Assembly: GCA_027559495.1 (NCBI GenBank)
Contig: JAMXSV010000017.1
Location: forward strand, 1,798,001 to 1,862,000
Source of the DNA: Aurifilum marmelostoma
Taxonomy: Eukaryota > Ascomycota > Sordariomycetes > Diaporthales > Cryphonectriaceae
DNA: 64,000 bases
Reading direction: 5' to 3'
The stretch's first letter is position 1. Each line of letters opens with the position of its first letter. The notes under the pieces are model-generated. The model saw only the letters and a program-made list of their open reading frames with translations. It had not been told where the DNA came from and ran no database searches. Of the stretch, positions 23,971 through 35,219 are shown in pieces. The translations under genes were made by a program, and so were the position numbers.

Positions 23971-25821
23971 ATGCCCCAGGCCAGCAGCCTACCTGCGTGG
24001 AGCGAGCTCCAGCAGCACCGCGACACCGTGGGCAAGAGCTTCGTCCTCAAGGAAGCCTTCGCGTCCGACCCCAAGCGGTTCGAGAAGTACACTCGGACCT
24101 TCACCCTGCCCGCGTCTGTCTCGTCTTCCGGCCAGCCCACCGAGATCCTCTTCGACTTCTCCAAGAACTTCCTCACCGATGACACCCTCGATCTGCTGGT
24201 CAAGCTGGCCGATCAGGCTGGCGTTGAGAAGAAGCGCGAGGCCATGTTCGTCGGTGACAAGATCAACTTCACCGAGGACCGTGCTGTGTATCATGCTGCC
24301 CTGAGAAACGTTGCGCTTGAGGGTAAGCCCTGGGACATGAAGGTCGACGGTGTCGACGTCATGGGTACCAAGGGTGGCGTGAACGAGGTGCTGGCGCACA
24401 TGAAGGAGTTCAGCGTCCAGGTGCGCAGTGGCGAGTGGAAGGGCTACACGGGCAAGAAGCTGACCACCATCGTCAACGTTGGTATTGGCGGTTCTGACCT
24501 GTAAGTGCACTATCCATGAATCTGACTGTGCGTCTTCTTGGGAGGGCACCCAGCACAGGATACAAGGGTACTGACGCTGTTGATGATTAGGGGCCCAGTC
24601 ATGGTCACTGAGGCGCTCAAGCACTATGGCGCCAAGGATATGACCCTCCACTTCGTTTCCAACATTGATGGCACACACATGGCGGAGGCCCTTGCCAACT
24701 CCGACCCGGAGACCACCCTCTTCCTCATTGCATCCAAGACCTTCACCACCGCCGAGACCACCACCAATGCCAACACGGCCAAGACATGGTTCCTTGAGAA
24801 GACCGGTGGCAAGGGCGAGATCGCGAAGCACTTCGTGGCCCTGTCCACCAATGAGCCCGAGGTTACCAAGTTTGGCATCGACTCCAAGAACATGTTCGGC
24901 TTCGAGAGCTGGGTCGGCGGCCGTTACTCTGTCTGGAGCGCCATTGGCCTGTCTGTTGCCCTGTACATCGGGTACGAGAACTTTGAGAAGTTCCTGGCTG
25001 GCGCGCACGAGATGGACAAGCACTTCCGCACTGCGGCCCTCAAGGAGAACATCCCCGCCATCGGTGGTCTGTTGAGCGTGTGGTACTCGGACTTCTACAG
25101 CGCGCAGACGCACCTGGTTGCTCCGTAAGTCAGAAGTCACCCCTCGAGATCATCATCTATACGGCGCGCTGACAGATTGAAAACTATTTGAAGGTTTGAC
25201 CAATACCTGCACCGCTTCCCTGCCTACCTGCAGCAGCTGTCCATGGAGTCCAACGGCAAGACCATCACCTCCGACGGCTCCCCTGCCAAGTACACGACCG
25301 GCCCCATCCTGTTCGGCGAGCCCTGCACCAATGCCCAGCACTCTTTCTTCCAGCTCGTCCACCAGGGTACCAAGCTGATCCCGACCGACTTCATCCTGGC
25401 GGCCAAGTCACACAACCCCATCTCTGACAACCTGCACCAGAAGATGCTCGCCTCCAACTACCTGGCTCAGGCCGAGGCTCTGATGGTCGGCAAGACAGCT
25501 GAGCAGGTCAAGGCTGAGGGCGCTCCCGAGAACCTGGTCCCTCACAAGGTGTTCTTGGGCAACCGCCCCACCACCAGCATCCTGGTTGGCGGAAACATCG
25601 GCCCTGCTGAGCTGGGTGCGCTGATTGTCTACTACGAGCACCTGACCTTCACCGAGGGCGCGGTCTGGGACATCAACTCGTTTGATCAGTGGGGCGTCGA
25701 GCTGGGCAAGGTCTTGGCCAAGAAGATTCTCAAGGAGCTGGACGAGTCCGGCGATGGATCTGGACACGATGCGTCCACTGGTGGTCTCATCAGCGCCTTC
25801 AAGAAGTACTCGAGCCTGTGA
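23971..25821 (+). CDS. PGI1: Glucose-6-phosphate isomerase
   Basis: Three exons, 23971-24500, 24591-25124, 25194-25821, encode 563 residues, the normal length. The enzyme interconverts glucose-6-phosphate and fructose-6-phosphate in cytosolic glycolysis and gluconeogenesis. Start MPQASSLPAWSELQQHRD is typical. Family blocks: TTIVNVGIGGSDLGPVMVTEAL across the first splice, FVSNIDGTH, IASKTFTTAETTTNA, the signature GGRYSVWSAIG, LSVWYSDFY and the second signature GPAELGALIVYYEHL with FDQWGVELGK. Introns are 90 and 69 nt, both with GTAAGT donors. Codon use is strongly C/G-ending, which fits high expression and also opens a long false frame on the opposite strand. Confidence 0.98.
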
Positions 25822-26876
25822 GCGACCGCATTGTGCAAAGCAGCCATAGGTTTTTCGAAGCCTCAATGATTGAGAGAGCGTTTTGCCAAGTAATGAAAAT
25901 ATGAATTGATACACACCAGAATTGAATCGGGCTTCCCCTAGAGCTGTCCAATATCGGACCCATCTGGGAGAGTTAAAGCGCATGTTTACCTTACAAAGCG
26001 TGGTTCCGTCATGTCATTGCTTTGCTTCTGGGCTTGTGTCGAAATTGTGCTTCGGCCGGTCGTCGCGTGAGCTTCAAAATTCCCTCGGTTCAGCTTCAAC
26101 CGTCCTATCCCCCAACAGCCATTACCAACTATCGTAGCTCGCTTCAGAGCACGTAGCCCACGAGTCCGAATAATCACCAATCTTGTCGACAATATGACTA
26201 CTCGCGGCACAACTCAGTGACAGCCCTCATGGTGAACAAAGCGTCCGTCGATGTGCCCGTGTCGTAGAACTTCTCACCGCGGTCGCAATAGCTGATCAGG
26301 TTCGAGACGATTGAAGGACAGGCACTGTTATCTCGGTGGGGGACAGTACTAGTCCTTTATATTGTCAGTATCGTCATGAGAGAGGTGGAGTACACGATTG
26401 TAAGGGGAGAAGTGAGACGGTTCACGTCGTTGTTGCTTGTGTTCCGGTAAGCCCTGGGCAGCGGCCTGAGGGCATGAAAAGATCACTGTGGATCTCATGT
26501 TGACGATGGTCTGGAAGCTAGCTATCGGTGATGGACTTGAGTCGTGCAACGCTTCAAGGTAATGCGATACCGGGAATGCCGTGGTATGGGTATTCTTCCT
26601 TTCCCGGTCTTGTTTGATACAGCACAGTGTGCTCTGTTGGAGATGGAGGAGTACACAAGGCATGAGGCTTCTACATTCCTGGTGTTCTTCAGGAGGCATC
26701 ATCGACATCAGGACTATTCTGAACCCAAAGGTTCTGAAAGAAGAGCTTGCCACTGCCTAGCAAAGCAGTCTGATTGCCATGGAACATGTACATAGTAATT
26801 AGAGGCCCGTGTTATTTTCCCATCATGTTAGCACTCTGGCTTTGATACGAGGTTTCAATACCATCTTCCTCGTAAA

Positions 26877-26894
26877 CCCCCCCCCCCCCCCCCC
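26877..26894 (+). repeat. Poly-C tract, 18 bases
   Basis: Uninterrupted run of 18 C in gene-free sequence. See the finding on poly-C tracts. Confidence 0.95.
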
Positions 26895-28697
26895 TCGGGA
26901 GATGTTTAGAAAGGCCGGTAGCGTGACTCCAGGTCATCGTTCCTTGCTTTTTTCCTTTCCTGTTCCTCTAGAAGCCGCCCGCAGAGCTACTTGGAGATAA
27001 TGGTCCGAAAACGTGACACCTGGTACTTGTCACTATGGGGACAGTTTCTGGAACACCACGCAATATCATCGGGCGAGCGGAGCACCTGCCACGCACGACC
27101 AGTATGGAAGTAGCTTGCTAAGCGGCCGTCTCGAAGTCAAATTTGGGATTCCAGGTCGCTTTTGTCGTTAGTCGGTCGATCCTGGAACGGAGGCTGTACA
27201 TGTTTTGGGTGGCATTGCGTCGTACCGGATATATCCCTTTTTCAAATGCTGACGGGTCCTACATCTTCGTGGCCAGCAGCCTTGGATTTCCTTTCAACAC
27301 CTAGTCAAGACTACCTAGGTAGAAGTAAGTGATTGGGAAACAGCACATATACATCCAGCTGCCCAGGTGTTCGCGGAGGCACAATAGTCGCAGGTGTTGT
27401 GGAAATCAGATATTCTGCAAACCAGATGATATGCCTGATGAATGGAATCCAGGTCAGAACAAATAGGAAGTATTTTCTAAGGCGTGAGGGCGAGGCATAG
27501 CTGCAACCGCTTAGTCTAATGGCAGTAATCGGATGGAGTCCTTGTATGTATGCTTCTTCAGCTGTAATGTTTTCTCAGTGTACGTCAACCTATAATGTAG
27601 TTCGAGGACAATGAGACCTTGCGGGAAATAGCAAAGATACAGTTGTGATGAATTGCAAGCATCGGCACTGCACACAGCCTAGGTACTGGTACTAGGTCTC
27701 TCAACACCATATCCTGTTGTGCATCTCCAGGATGAAGGTCATACTTTTCATTCTAGGAACTAGAATGGTAGGCTCAACCTAGTAAAAGGCTATTCATTAA
27801 TAGGATTCTAACATACGATGAAGTGGGTAACATGCTCTAGTCCATGACATATCTGAAGGGATCAACCCACATTGCCTTTCGCCCTGACGAACCCCGCAGA
27901 ACACAATTACCGGATCGACCTCACAGCACACCATCTCAACGTAGATGTGAACTCTGATCTTCTCTTGCCCCAACACCTCGCCTGATCTTCTTTCTTGAAG
28001 TTCAGAATTATACTGCCTGCCGCCATCCAACTAAGAGGCCAATCACCCGGCCGGGAGGCGCACACGTTGGAGCTACCGCAGCCGGGAATACCACAGTATA
28101 TGTATGTCGATCGAGTCCCCAGCCAATGGCATAACACGGTGGGCACACAAGGGTCATGCGGCTTCTTCTGAGGGGCTCTGGCAGGGAGGGGCAGAGATCG
28201 GGAAAACAATCATACAATCAATATGCAGTGTGAGCGGCCGCTGTTTGCGGTTACGAGAAAATTTCCTCATGGCAGGTCCTCGTTTCAGGGAAAAAGAAAA
28301 GAACCGCAACCTTATCAAGCAAAAAGACTAAGGTACATGCACATCGGTATGCTTGTTATCACACCAGACCACTCTCACCGTTCCCGCGTTCACTTGGTTT
28401 CCTATGTGTGTGACGACAGGGCAGAAATTCAAATCCCCACCCTCCCCCAAACCCCTTCTTTCTCTTTTCTTTTGCTTTGGTAGTTTTAACGGAAAGCAAT
28501 GCTGACTGACAGAGGTATAATTACAGTAGACAATATAGACAATGAAACGCAGAATGTTCTTGTTACCTACTTGTACAGTAGTGAGAGGTAAGGTGGTCGA
28601 GTCACGGCCCGTTCACATGTTGATCTGTGCTTGTTTTCAGGCCGGCCGACGGCCCCACGTGGAGCCTTGGTTTGGCGAAATTTCTCGAGGTTTCTGT

Positions 28698-28709
28698 CCC
28701 CCCCCCCCC
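28698..28709 (+). repeat. Poly-C tract, 12 bases
   Basis: Uninterrupted C12 about 490 bases before the ATG of the plus-strand gene at 29202. Confidence 0.95.
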
Positions 28710-29201
28710 TTCTCGGCCAAAAGGGTATCCACCTCATGGGACTGAGGAGGCCGGGGGCATGCCCATATATTATAATAGTCAGTAACAGTAAATGCAGGTC
28801 TGGCAGGGCAAGCTCGTTTCGCAGCACTGCATGACTGGTTGCGTTTTGGGGTTGCAGGTCTAGGAAACTCTGTTCCTTCAAATCAGAGAAGGTTTCGAAG
28901 AAACATGCGTTTGCTCTCCCCTCTCCGGTCTGGATGGGCAGGGATTCGGTGTAATAAGGAGAGCTGCAGCAGATCGATCGATGTGTTATCGATCATTGTA
29001 CCTCGCAATATAAGATAACATCGTATGCCTGTCACTTTTATCTCCTGGACCACCGCCAAGCGAGATCACTTCAGTCACATCTACCTTCGCTATCGATTCC
29101 GACACGCAGTTATTTTAGAAAAATTCCGGGTCTAAATTCAGGCTCACCGTGCGCTTAGGGGTTGAATTCTTTTTTTTTGAAAAAGAAGCCCAACGCCCAA
29201 T

Positions 29202-29693
29202 ATGGCTCTCCACGCAGCCTCAAACATAACAACAACAACCACCACCACCACCACCGCACAACCCACCTTGGAGTACTCCTCCCTACGCATACGCGAGCAG
29301 TCCGAACTCGCCCAGAGATATGCACGCGAGCTCGGCCACGCAATCCACTACTCGGACGCCCTCAGGATAGCCCTTTTCGAATTCACCCAGCAGTTCTTCC
29401 ACGTCAACCGTCTCGCCCTGACATACCTGCTCTTGGGCTGCAACGCCGCAGCGCTCCAGACCCTCCTGGTCACCAGGGCATTCGCCATGGCGTCTGCGTC
29501 GGCACTCTACAGATTTGCCGGGGCCGTGTGGAACTCCAAAGCAGCTCGTCGGCTGCGCAAGAAACTCGAGTTCGAATTCTTCGTGCTCATCCTGGGGTGC
29601 GGGAATGGCTTCTGCCTCATGATCTTCTGGCCGGGCTGGATGCTCGTCGGATTCGCCTACCTTGTCTACCTGATATGGTCTTGGGCAGGTTGA
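29202..29693 (+). CDS. Small membrane protein with poly-Thr N-terminus, unknown function
   Basis: Single exon, 163 residues, ATG in a fair context. After MALHAASNI come nine Thr in a row, coded by an ACA/ACC microsatellite at about 29229-29255. Residues about 25-65 are helical and charged (LRIREQSELAQRYARELG). Hydrophobic segments lie at about 69-92 (LALTYLLLGCNAAALQTLL) and 125-162 (FFVLILGCGNGFCLMIFWPGWMLVGFAYLVYLIWSW), the latter long enough for a hairpin of two helices. I do not recognise the family. It converges with the XAP5 gene, 165 bases apart. Confidence 0.7.
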   Translation: MALHAASNITTTTTTTTTAQPTLEYSSLRIREQSELAQRYARELGHAIHYSDALRIALFEFTQQFFHVNRLALTYLLLGCNAAALQTLLVTRAFAMASASALYRFAGAVWNSKAARRLRKKLEFEFFVLILGCGNGFCLMIFWPGWMLVGFAYLVYLIWSWAG

Positions 29694-29858
29694 GAGCGGC
29701 ATGAGAGCGGCAAAGTCCTGGCAGAGCCTCGACCTTCCAAGACTCGCCTTTCCGAGAGTCTCCCATGCTCTCAAGAAGAGCTACCAGAAATCACGATCAT
29801 TCATTCGACCATGTCGCAATAATACCCACCGAACGAGCATCTCGTCGACGAGACAGAT

Positions 29859-31150
29859 TCACCTCGAAAAGAAGAAAGTGTTCCCGCCGGTATCCCTTCG
29901 GACATCGCTCGTATAGTCCTTCTCTGGATCAAACTCGCGCCATAAGCTGGCAGGATATATATGCTTGTTCCGCTCATACCACCGCCGATCGACAACTTTT
30001 GTGAACGTCGGGTCGTCATTTGCGCCCTCAAGCTCGCTGATATCCGCCACATTCTTGTTTATTCCGCCTTGGGGCTTGGACAAGAGGTTTATAGAGGGTG
30101 TATCGCCGGAATCATCGTTTGAGACTCTCTCCTGGGGAGGGGGTTCGGTGCTGTAATTGAATAGCCTGACGTTGTTCGGGCCAACAGATTTGTTCATGAT
30201 GAAGTAGTAGAACTCATATTGCTAGATTAGACAAAAGTCAGGTCAGCGACTAGACACACACACATACATACGCAAACCAGCGAACAATAAATTCACTTTG
30301 TCATGACACCAAAATGATGGGCACAACTCACATGTGGTATAATCATGGTCCCTCTCACCAGCAACAGGTCGTCCACGCCCACGCGGGCCCACTCCCTTCT
30401 CACATTGGTGTTCCTCTCGCCACCGATGCCGAGCTGGGCACCCACCTTGCGGCTCTTGTCAAGAAACACCCACACAAACTCGCCCTTGCGCACGCGAACT
30501 GTCCCGCCGGGCGTGTTGGTGCCGTCGTAGAAGACAAAGGGGATCGCGATCTCGGTGTTTTTCACAGCTTCCTGCAGCACCAGGAATTCCTTACGCAACG
30601 CCTCCCGCTCTGCGGCCTCTCGTCGCAATGCCGCTTTTGTCAGTGCGCGAGGCACGATGCCCACGGATGCGTTGGCTGTGATCTTGGAGGGTTTCTTCTT
30701 GCTGCTCGCGTCGCTGTCGGCACTGGGGTCTGCGCTGTCCTCGCGTGACTCCTTGTCCGCTGCCGCTGCGTCCTTCTCTTTCTCCTTCTTCTCTTCTATC
30801 TCCTCGTCCTCATCGCCATCTTCGTCTCCGAACGACACAAGCGCTCTCTTTCCGGCCTTGCCCTTCTTCGCCTTCTTCACAGCTCTCTGCTGCTGCTTCT
30901 GCTGCTGTTCGCCGCCATCGCTCGCGTTGGGCGTCCCGCTACGTGACCGTCCCGCAGGTGTGTTGGTGCCGGACGAGCGCAGTGCCTCTCGGGCCTCGCG
31001 CTCCTGCTGCTCGAGAACCTCAGCGCGCCGCTTGCGGAAGTCAGAGAGGGCGACGAGGCCGACTGTGTTGGTGGAAAGGCGCTCGGAGGTGGTCAGGTTC
31101 GATGGCGCCTTGAATCGAGACTGTTGCTGGGCGGGTGGGGTATCGGACAT
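29859..31150 (-). CDS. XAP5/FAM50 family nuclear protein
   Basis: Two exons, 31150-30332 and 30221-29859, 393 residues, 110-nt intron (GTGAGT..CTAG, phase 0). The start at 31150 (CCCAACATG) is the first true ATG. The N third is polar with a Lys-rich nuclear-signal-like stretch (VKKAKKGKAGKR), then an acidic/Lys low-complexity block (DEDEEIEEKKEKEK). The XAP5 domain begins near IPRALTKAALRREAA and runs through FVFYDGTNTPGG, VRKGEFVWVFLDKSR, LLLVRGTMIIPHQYEFYYFIMNK to RRWYERNKHIYPAS.WREFDPEKDY. Family members are conserved nuclear factors linked to transcription, chromatin and splicing in other eukaryotes; the exact role in fungi is not settled. A TTAGGG pair lies 150 bases upstream. Confidence 0.93.
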
Positions 31151-31299
31151 GTTGGGTTGTTGTTCCTTTGGTCCTGTTGGAGTGATGTGTGTAGCAGCAG
31201 GAAGAAAGTCGAGAGGAAATGATGCGGCGGCGGCAGGCAGCGCCAAACGTGCACGCACTGGCGCAAGGGTTGCTGGGTTGAGGAGGAGTACTATACATC

Positions 31300-31314
31300 T
31301 TAGGGTTAGGGTAG
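31300..31314 (+). promoter_or_regulatory. Telomere-like box (TTAGGG)2 upstream of XAP5
   Basis: TTAGGGTTAGGGTAG lies about 150 bases before the ATG of the minus-strand XAP5 gene. Two full TTAGGG units equal the usual filamentous-fungal telomere repeat. In promoters such boxes can bind TBF1/RAP1-like Myb factors; a role here is inference. Confidence 0.5.
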
Positions 31315-31420
31315 CCTGCCTCTCCGTCTCCTGTTCAACTCCTTGAGGAAGTGGTCATTTATGGGTACCTATTAGGAGATTCTAAGAAAATTTACGATGA
31401 TTTTTAAAGATTGCGTTTGA

Positions 31421-32967
31421 CTATGTTTTCTGGGCTACTCGAGGCTGTAGCCGTGTCTTAAGGAAACCACAGAAGCTGGTGAAAATGGACTCATCGTGGC
31501 CCTCACGCCAGCGACACTCGAGGACGACCTCAGTCGTCTTGACCGTGATGGACACCAAGAACCCAAAGACACAGACCTCATTCTGGTCTGTCTGAATCGT
31601 CACTGGTTGACCGCCTTCTGCCTCTTCACGTTTCCTCTTCCTCCGCCATGCTCTGCTCCAGACGTTCTCTCTGGCTCGCCCATTCCCCCTGAGCGTCTCC
31701 CGGTCCCATTCCCACGAGATCAAATCCAGCCCTCCAACGAGTGAGGCCACTGCCTCTCCCTTTGCTCCAACACCATCACTCGTCGGAAACCTCAAGATCT
31801 CCACATCGACGATCGCAGGCAGGATCTTTCTCCAAGGTGTCGCCTTCAAACCCCGACCCGCGTCCTGGCAGGGTCTCATCGGCCCAAAGCTCCACGCCAG
31901 GGCCCACCGCCTCGTCTTGTTTCCCTGTAGAAACTCCGTCACTGCATAGTTATCGATGCCCATCTCGCGTAACTTCTCCACCATTACTTCCAAGCTCGAC
32001 ACCATCCCGAACATGGAGGTGTACCACTGAACCCTGTCCCTAAGAACCAAGGATTCCTCCAGGATGCGGCTCACGAACGCGACCTCTCCTCCGTCGCAGA
32101 CCATTTCGACCGGTGCTCCAGTGCATGCCGAGTGTGGCGGACGGGCTTTCTTGGCAGCGGACTGTAGCATCTCTGCCTCGGACTTATAGAAGGGCGGGTT
32201 GGTCATGACAAAGTCAATGCGGCTCAGCTTCAGCTCCTCAAGCGGGATGAGCGGGTCTTCAAATTTTCGGGACACGATCTTGATGCGGTCCTGGAAGCTG
32301 TTGAGGGCGACATTATTGGTAGCGTATTCAACGTTGTCCGCGTCGATGTCTGAGACACAGGGGGTGCGTCAGTAAGGCGATGATGGACTGCGGAATAAAG
32401 GGACATATAGATCAGGACACACCAGTTGCGACGAATGACCACGGCCGCTGTGCGCAGGCTAGAAGGGGATAGATGCAGCTTGCGCCTGTGCCGATGTCCA
32501 GGCCACTCAGCTTGCCTCCAGGCTTGTTGTAAGAGCTCGAGTCCAATAGTTGCTTGAGCCATAGGATATAGTTGTGCCTATTTGGAACCTTTCTCATTTA
32601 CGTCCATCCATCACCATTAGCCCTAGCACGTCGACATGGCAAGAACGAGACTGATCGCGACCAGTGTTTCGTCACTCACGGGCGGACATAGCCTATCATC
32701 AGGCACCTCGAGCTTCAAATCAAAGTCGATCCTGAGCAACGTCTTGGTGAGCTGCTTGACAGCTGCTGGATCAGTGAAATCAAGCTGATCATTAGGCTTG
32801 AGTCTACGGAGGTCGTCAGCGTCGTGGTCGGGGAAACGCAACAAACCAGGGCCGCCCCACACTCACATCGCACGGAAGTCGGCATCTTGTCTGGCAAGGT
32901 AGCGGAAGTCCGGCTCCTTCGCATACAGATTTCTGAAATAAAAGTCCCCTCTCGAAGTGGGTGGCAT
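31421..32967 (-). CDS. METTL16-family RNA N6-adenosine methyltransferase
   Basis: Four exons, 32967-32867, 32803-32680, 32588-32423, 32349-31421, 439 residues; introns 63, 91 and 73 nt. METTL16 proteins methylate an adenosine in U6 snRNA using S-adenosylmethionine. The ATG at 32967 gives the typical start: a short tail then FYFRNLYAKEPDFRYLARQDADFRA. SAM-binding motif LDIGTGASCIYPLL, then FVATDIDADNVEYATNNV, and the catalytic MTNPPFYKS. Also typical are GGEVAFVSRILEESL, QWYTSMFG and the NKTRRWALAWSF block. The frame runs further upstream than 32967 but only with GTG, not ATG. The C-terminus beyond about residue 330 is variable and Arg-rich (RAWRRKRKREEAEGG). Nuclear action is inferred from the family. 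Confidence 0.94.
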
Positions 32968-35219
32968 GCTGCTTGCTGATCTGAAGGAGGAATAATTCGA
33001 GAAGACTGGTTGATTGATGTTGCGACGATGCGACCTTGGCGCTATGCTCGGTTCCTGGATCGGAATGTGCTCCGGGGCCACCCCGGTGTGGGGGCCGCCG
33101 TACTCTGCCGGTGGGCCAGGCCATTAGCGTTGCTTTCCCATTATAGAATATCAACCACAATACGTTGTACTATGTAATCTACTACCGCCACAACAGCTAG
33201 CTTCCTTGCTGCATCAGCCTCCTGACAAAGTTCTGTCGACAACGCTGCATTCCCTCTGAGTACCCAACATGGCCCGAGTCCGCCAAGATGGCTGGAGTGA
33301 GATGACAGCGGTCTTCATCTAGAGCCGCGCTGGACGCGAGAGCCGTCACTGGAGGCGGTTGAAAGTGTCTGTCGCCCGCAGCTTGGAATCAGTCCCGAGG
33401 ATCACTGTGCCGTCTCACCTTACGCAGCCGGCGCGTTCAATAAGCTGTACCTTGTCTCTACCGCTAACCCATTATTGATACGCGTTACGATCTCGATGGC
33501 CGCAAAGATGCCCAAGTTTCTCATGGGGGCCAGCAGGCAGGAGGAACCGAAGCGAGAAGACTATTGTGATGAGACGCCTCAAGGATATTTGGCCTCGGAG
33601 GCTGAAGAGTGCACGGACGAGTTGGACAATGAGGGCAAGATTGAACTGCACTGGATCCATCTGATGGAGTACGAAGTGACGCAACTGCAGAAAAGTCTAC
33701 GATGCGAGGTTAAGGCAGCTTTGGCCGAATCGCCCTGTGGAGGATAGACGTATGAAGGTGGATTTCTTCAAGGCAATGTTGCAATGCAGTGCTGGTTTTC
33801 ATCTCAAGCAGGTGAACACATAGGTCGATAGCTTAGAGAGGGGTGAACTCGTACGGTAGGCCGACTCCTTGAACTACTTAATTCATTGGCCATCCGAATA
33901 TTCCAATATTCCCTATGAACGGTTATCTTTCAAGAGACGGTCTTGTTTGTTCTTTATAGCAAATTCGATGTCTCATGTGTACTTAGCCTTGACATAAGAC
34001 AAGACATTCCTCATCCACGCATCTTGCCCCCGAGTTGCACGTGATATCGAGACCTCGGCCGTGATCTTGACCTAGCCTCCTCGCGACTGAAAGAATAACC
34101 GAAAAATGGCGGCTTCGCTTGTCAATGTAACAAGTGCTATGTTCAAGTTTCCGTGCCTCATATTGTCCCGAGAGCGTACGGTACTACCCGCAGGCGAGTG
34201 TGCGATCGGCCAGTCGGCAATCGAGAAAAGAAGGTGGGCAATGTCTCGTCCAATAGGCACCAACAAATATCTCGACAACTAAAGTATGCCACAGCTCTGT
34301 TCTTCATCATGCTACAACAAAAGACGACTTATTCAGGTCGTATCGAGTCTAGTGCCAACAGTAAACATCATTTAGTGTGCTGCCGTGGAGCTCTGACGTG
34401 CATGCAATCCCCTTCCAGAAAGGGGACTAAGATCAGGGTTTAGCGGACTTTTATTCTCCTTCAGCGCTCCCCCGCCATTAGTTCAGGCCTGCTGCAGGCT
34501 AGCGACGGACGCTACTCGAGAGCTATAGTATGCCATGTTTTCAACGCTTCCCCACTGCCGCTGAAGACAATTCCACCTTTGAATGTAACGTCCCTTTCTC
34601 TTTCACACATCTTTACACTTCGCCGCCACAACACCAGCTTGATGCATGATGAAGGCAAAGCTGAATCCCGTCAAATACACCCACAAGCATCTTCCAAGCC
34701 ACTTGGATCAGGCAGCCCGGGCCAAAGCGAAGCCCCTCGAGGTGGAGCGCAATTTCGGCCGAAAGAACGTCCTTCCAAACAAAGCATGTCGACCCCTGGC
34801 GCAGGTCTGCGTGCATCGCCGCTATCGACGGCGATCCCTGCTGCAGCCAAGCTGATCTCCATCATCAGACCTCTCATTGGGCTGGGCTGCCTTGGCCCTG
34901 ACAGCCCACATGTCAGAGTGTGTGCCTCCCACGTGGACCCCGAGGCGGAGGGCCTCCAGCTCTGGTAGCACCGGCCTCTTCAGGATCAGTGGCAAGTGGG
35001 CAGGGGGGTCATACTATGGTACCGTTCTGTAAGGATTTTGTTATGGCACACGAGTTGACAGCAATCGATATGTAAAGCGGTCATGATCCACCTCATGCGT
35101 TCCCAGGACCTGCGACGTCTTGGCGTCGTGAACATTTGTTGCCCGCCCACAGGACGTTGACGAGGAAGACAGCCGTATTCTCTGGATACTCCCTCTTGAA
35201 ACGCTCAAACTTCATCACC
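32968..35219. other. Intergenic between METTL16 and the acid phosphatase-like gene
   Basis: About 2.25 kb. A CACGTG E-box-like site lies near 34037. One small open frame at 33496-33747 is listed separately. No other gene or repeat was recognised. Confidence 0.5.
33496..33747 (+). CDS. Possible small ORF, 83 residues
   Basis: ATG start, no intron, acidic middle (EAEECTDELDNEGKIE) and a helical end (EYEVTQLQKSLRCEVKAAL). No family recognised. It could be a chance frame; listed only because it starts with ATG and its composition is protein-like. Confidence 0.2.
   Translation: MAAKMPKFLMGASRQEEPKREDYCDETPQGYLASEAEECTDELDNEGKIELHWIHLMEYEVTQLQKSLRCEVKAALAESPCGG

Larger units (their letters stand above)
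25822..29201. other. 3.4 kb without a recognisable gene
   Basis: Lower GC than the flanking genes. It holds two long poly-C tracts (26877-26894 and 28698-28709) and small GATC-like repeats near 28970-28990. I see no transposon ends, RNA gene or motif-bearing frame on either strand. Confidence 0.5.

Noticed and set aside
23989..25140. 383-codon open frame on the minus strand across PGI
   Set aside because: It is antisense to PGI and results from C/G-ending codons; no family motif, and it crosses the PGI introns.
27505..27620. Possible tRNA-like A box and GTTCGA element
   Set aside because: Boxes are too far apart and no cloverleaf can be drawn.
30555..31346. 263-codon plus-strand frame over XAP5
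   Set aside because: Ser/Phe-rich mirror of the Glu/Lys low-complexity block of XAP5.
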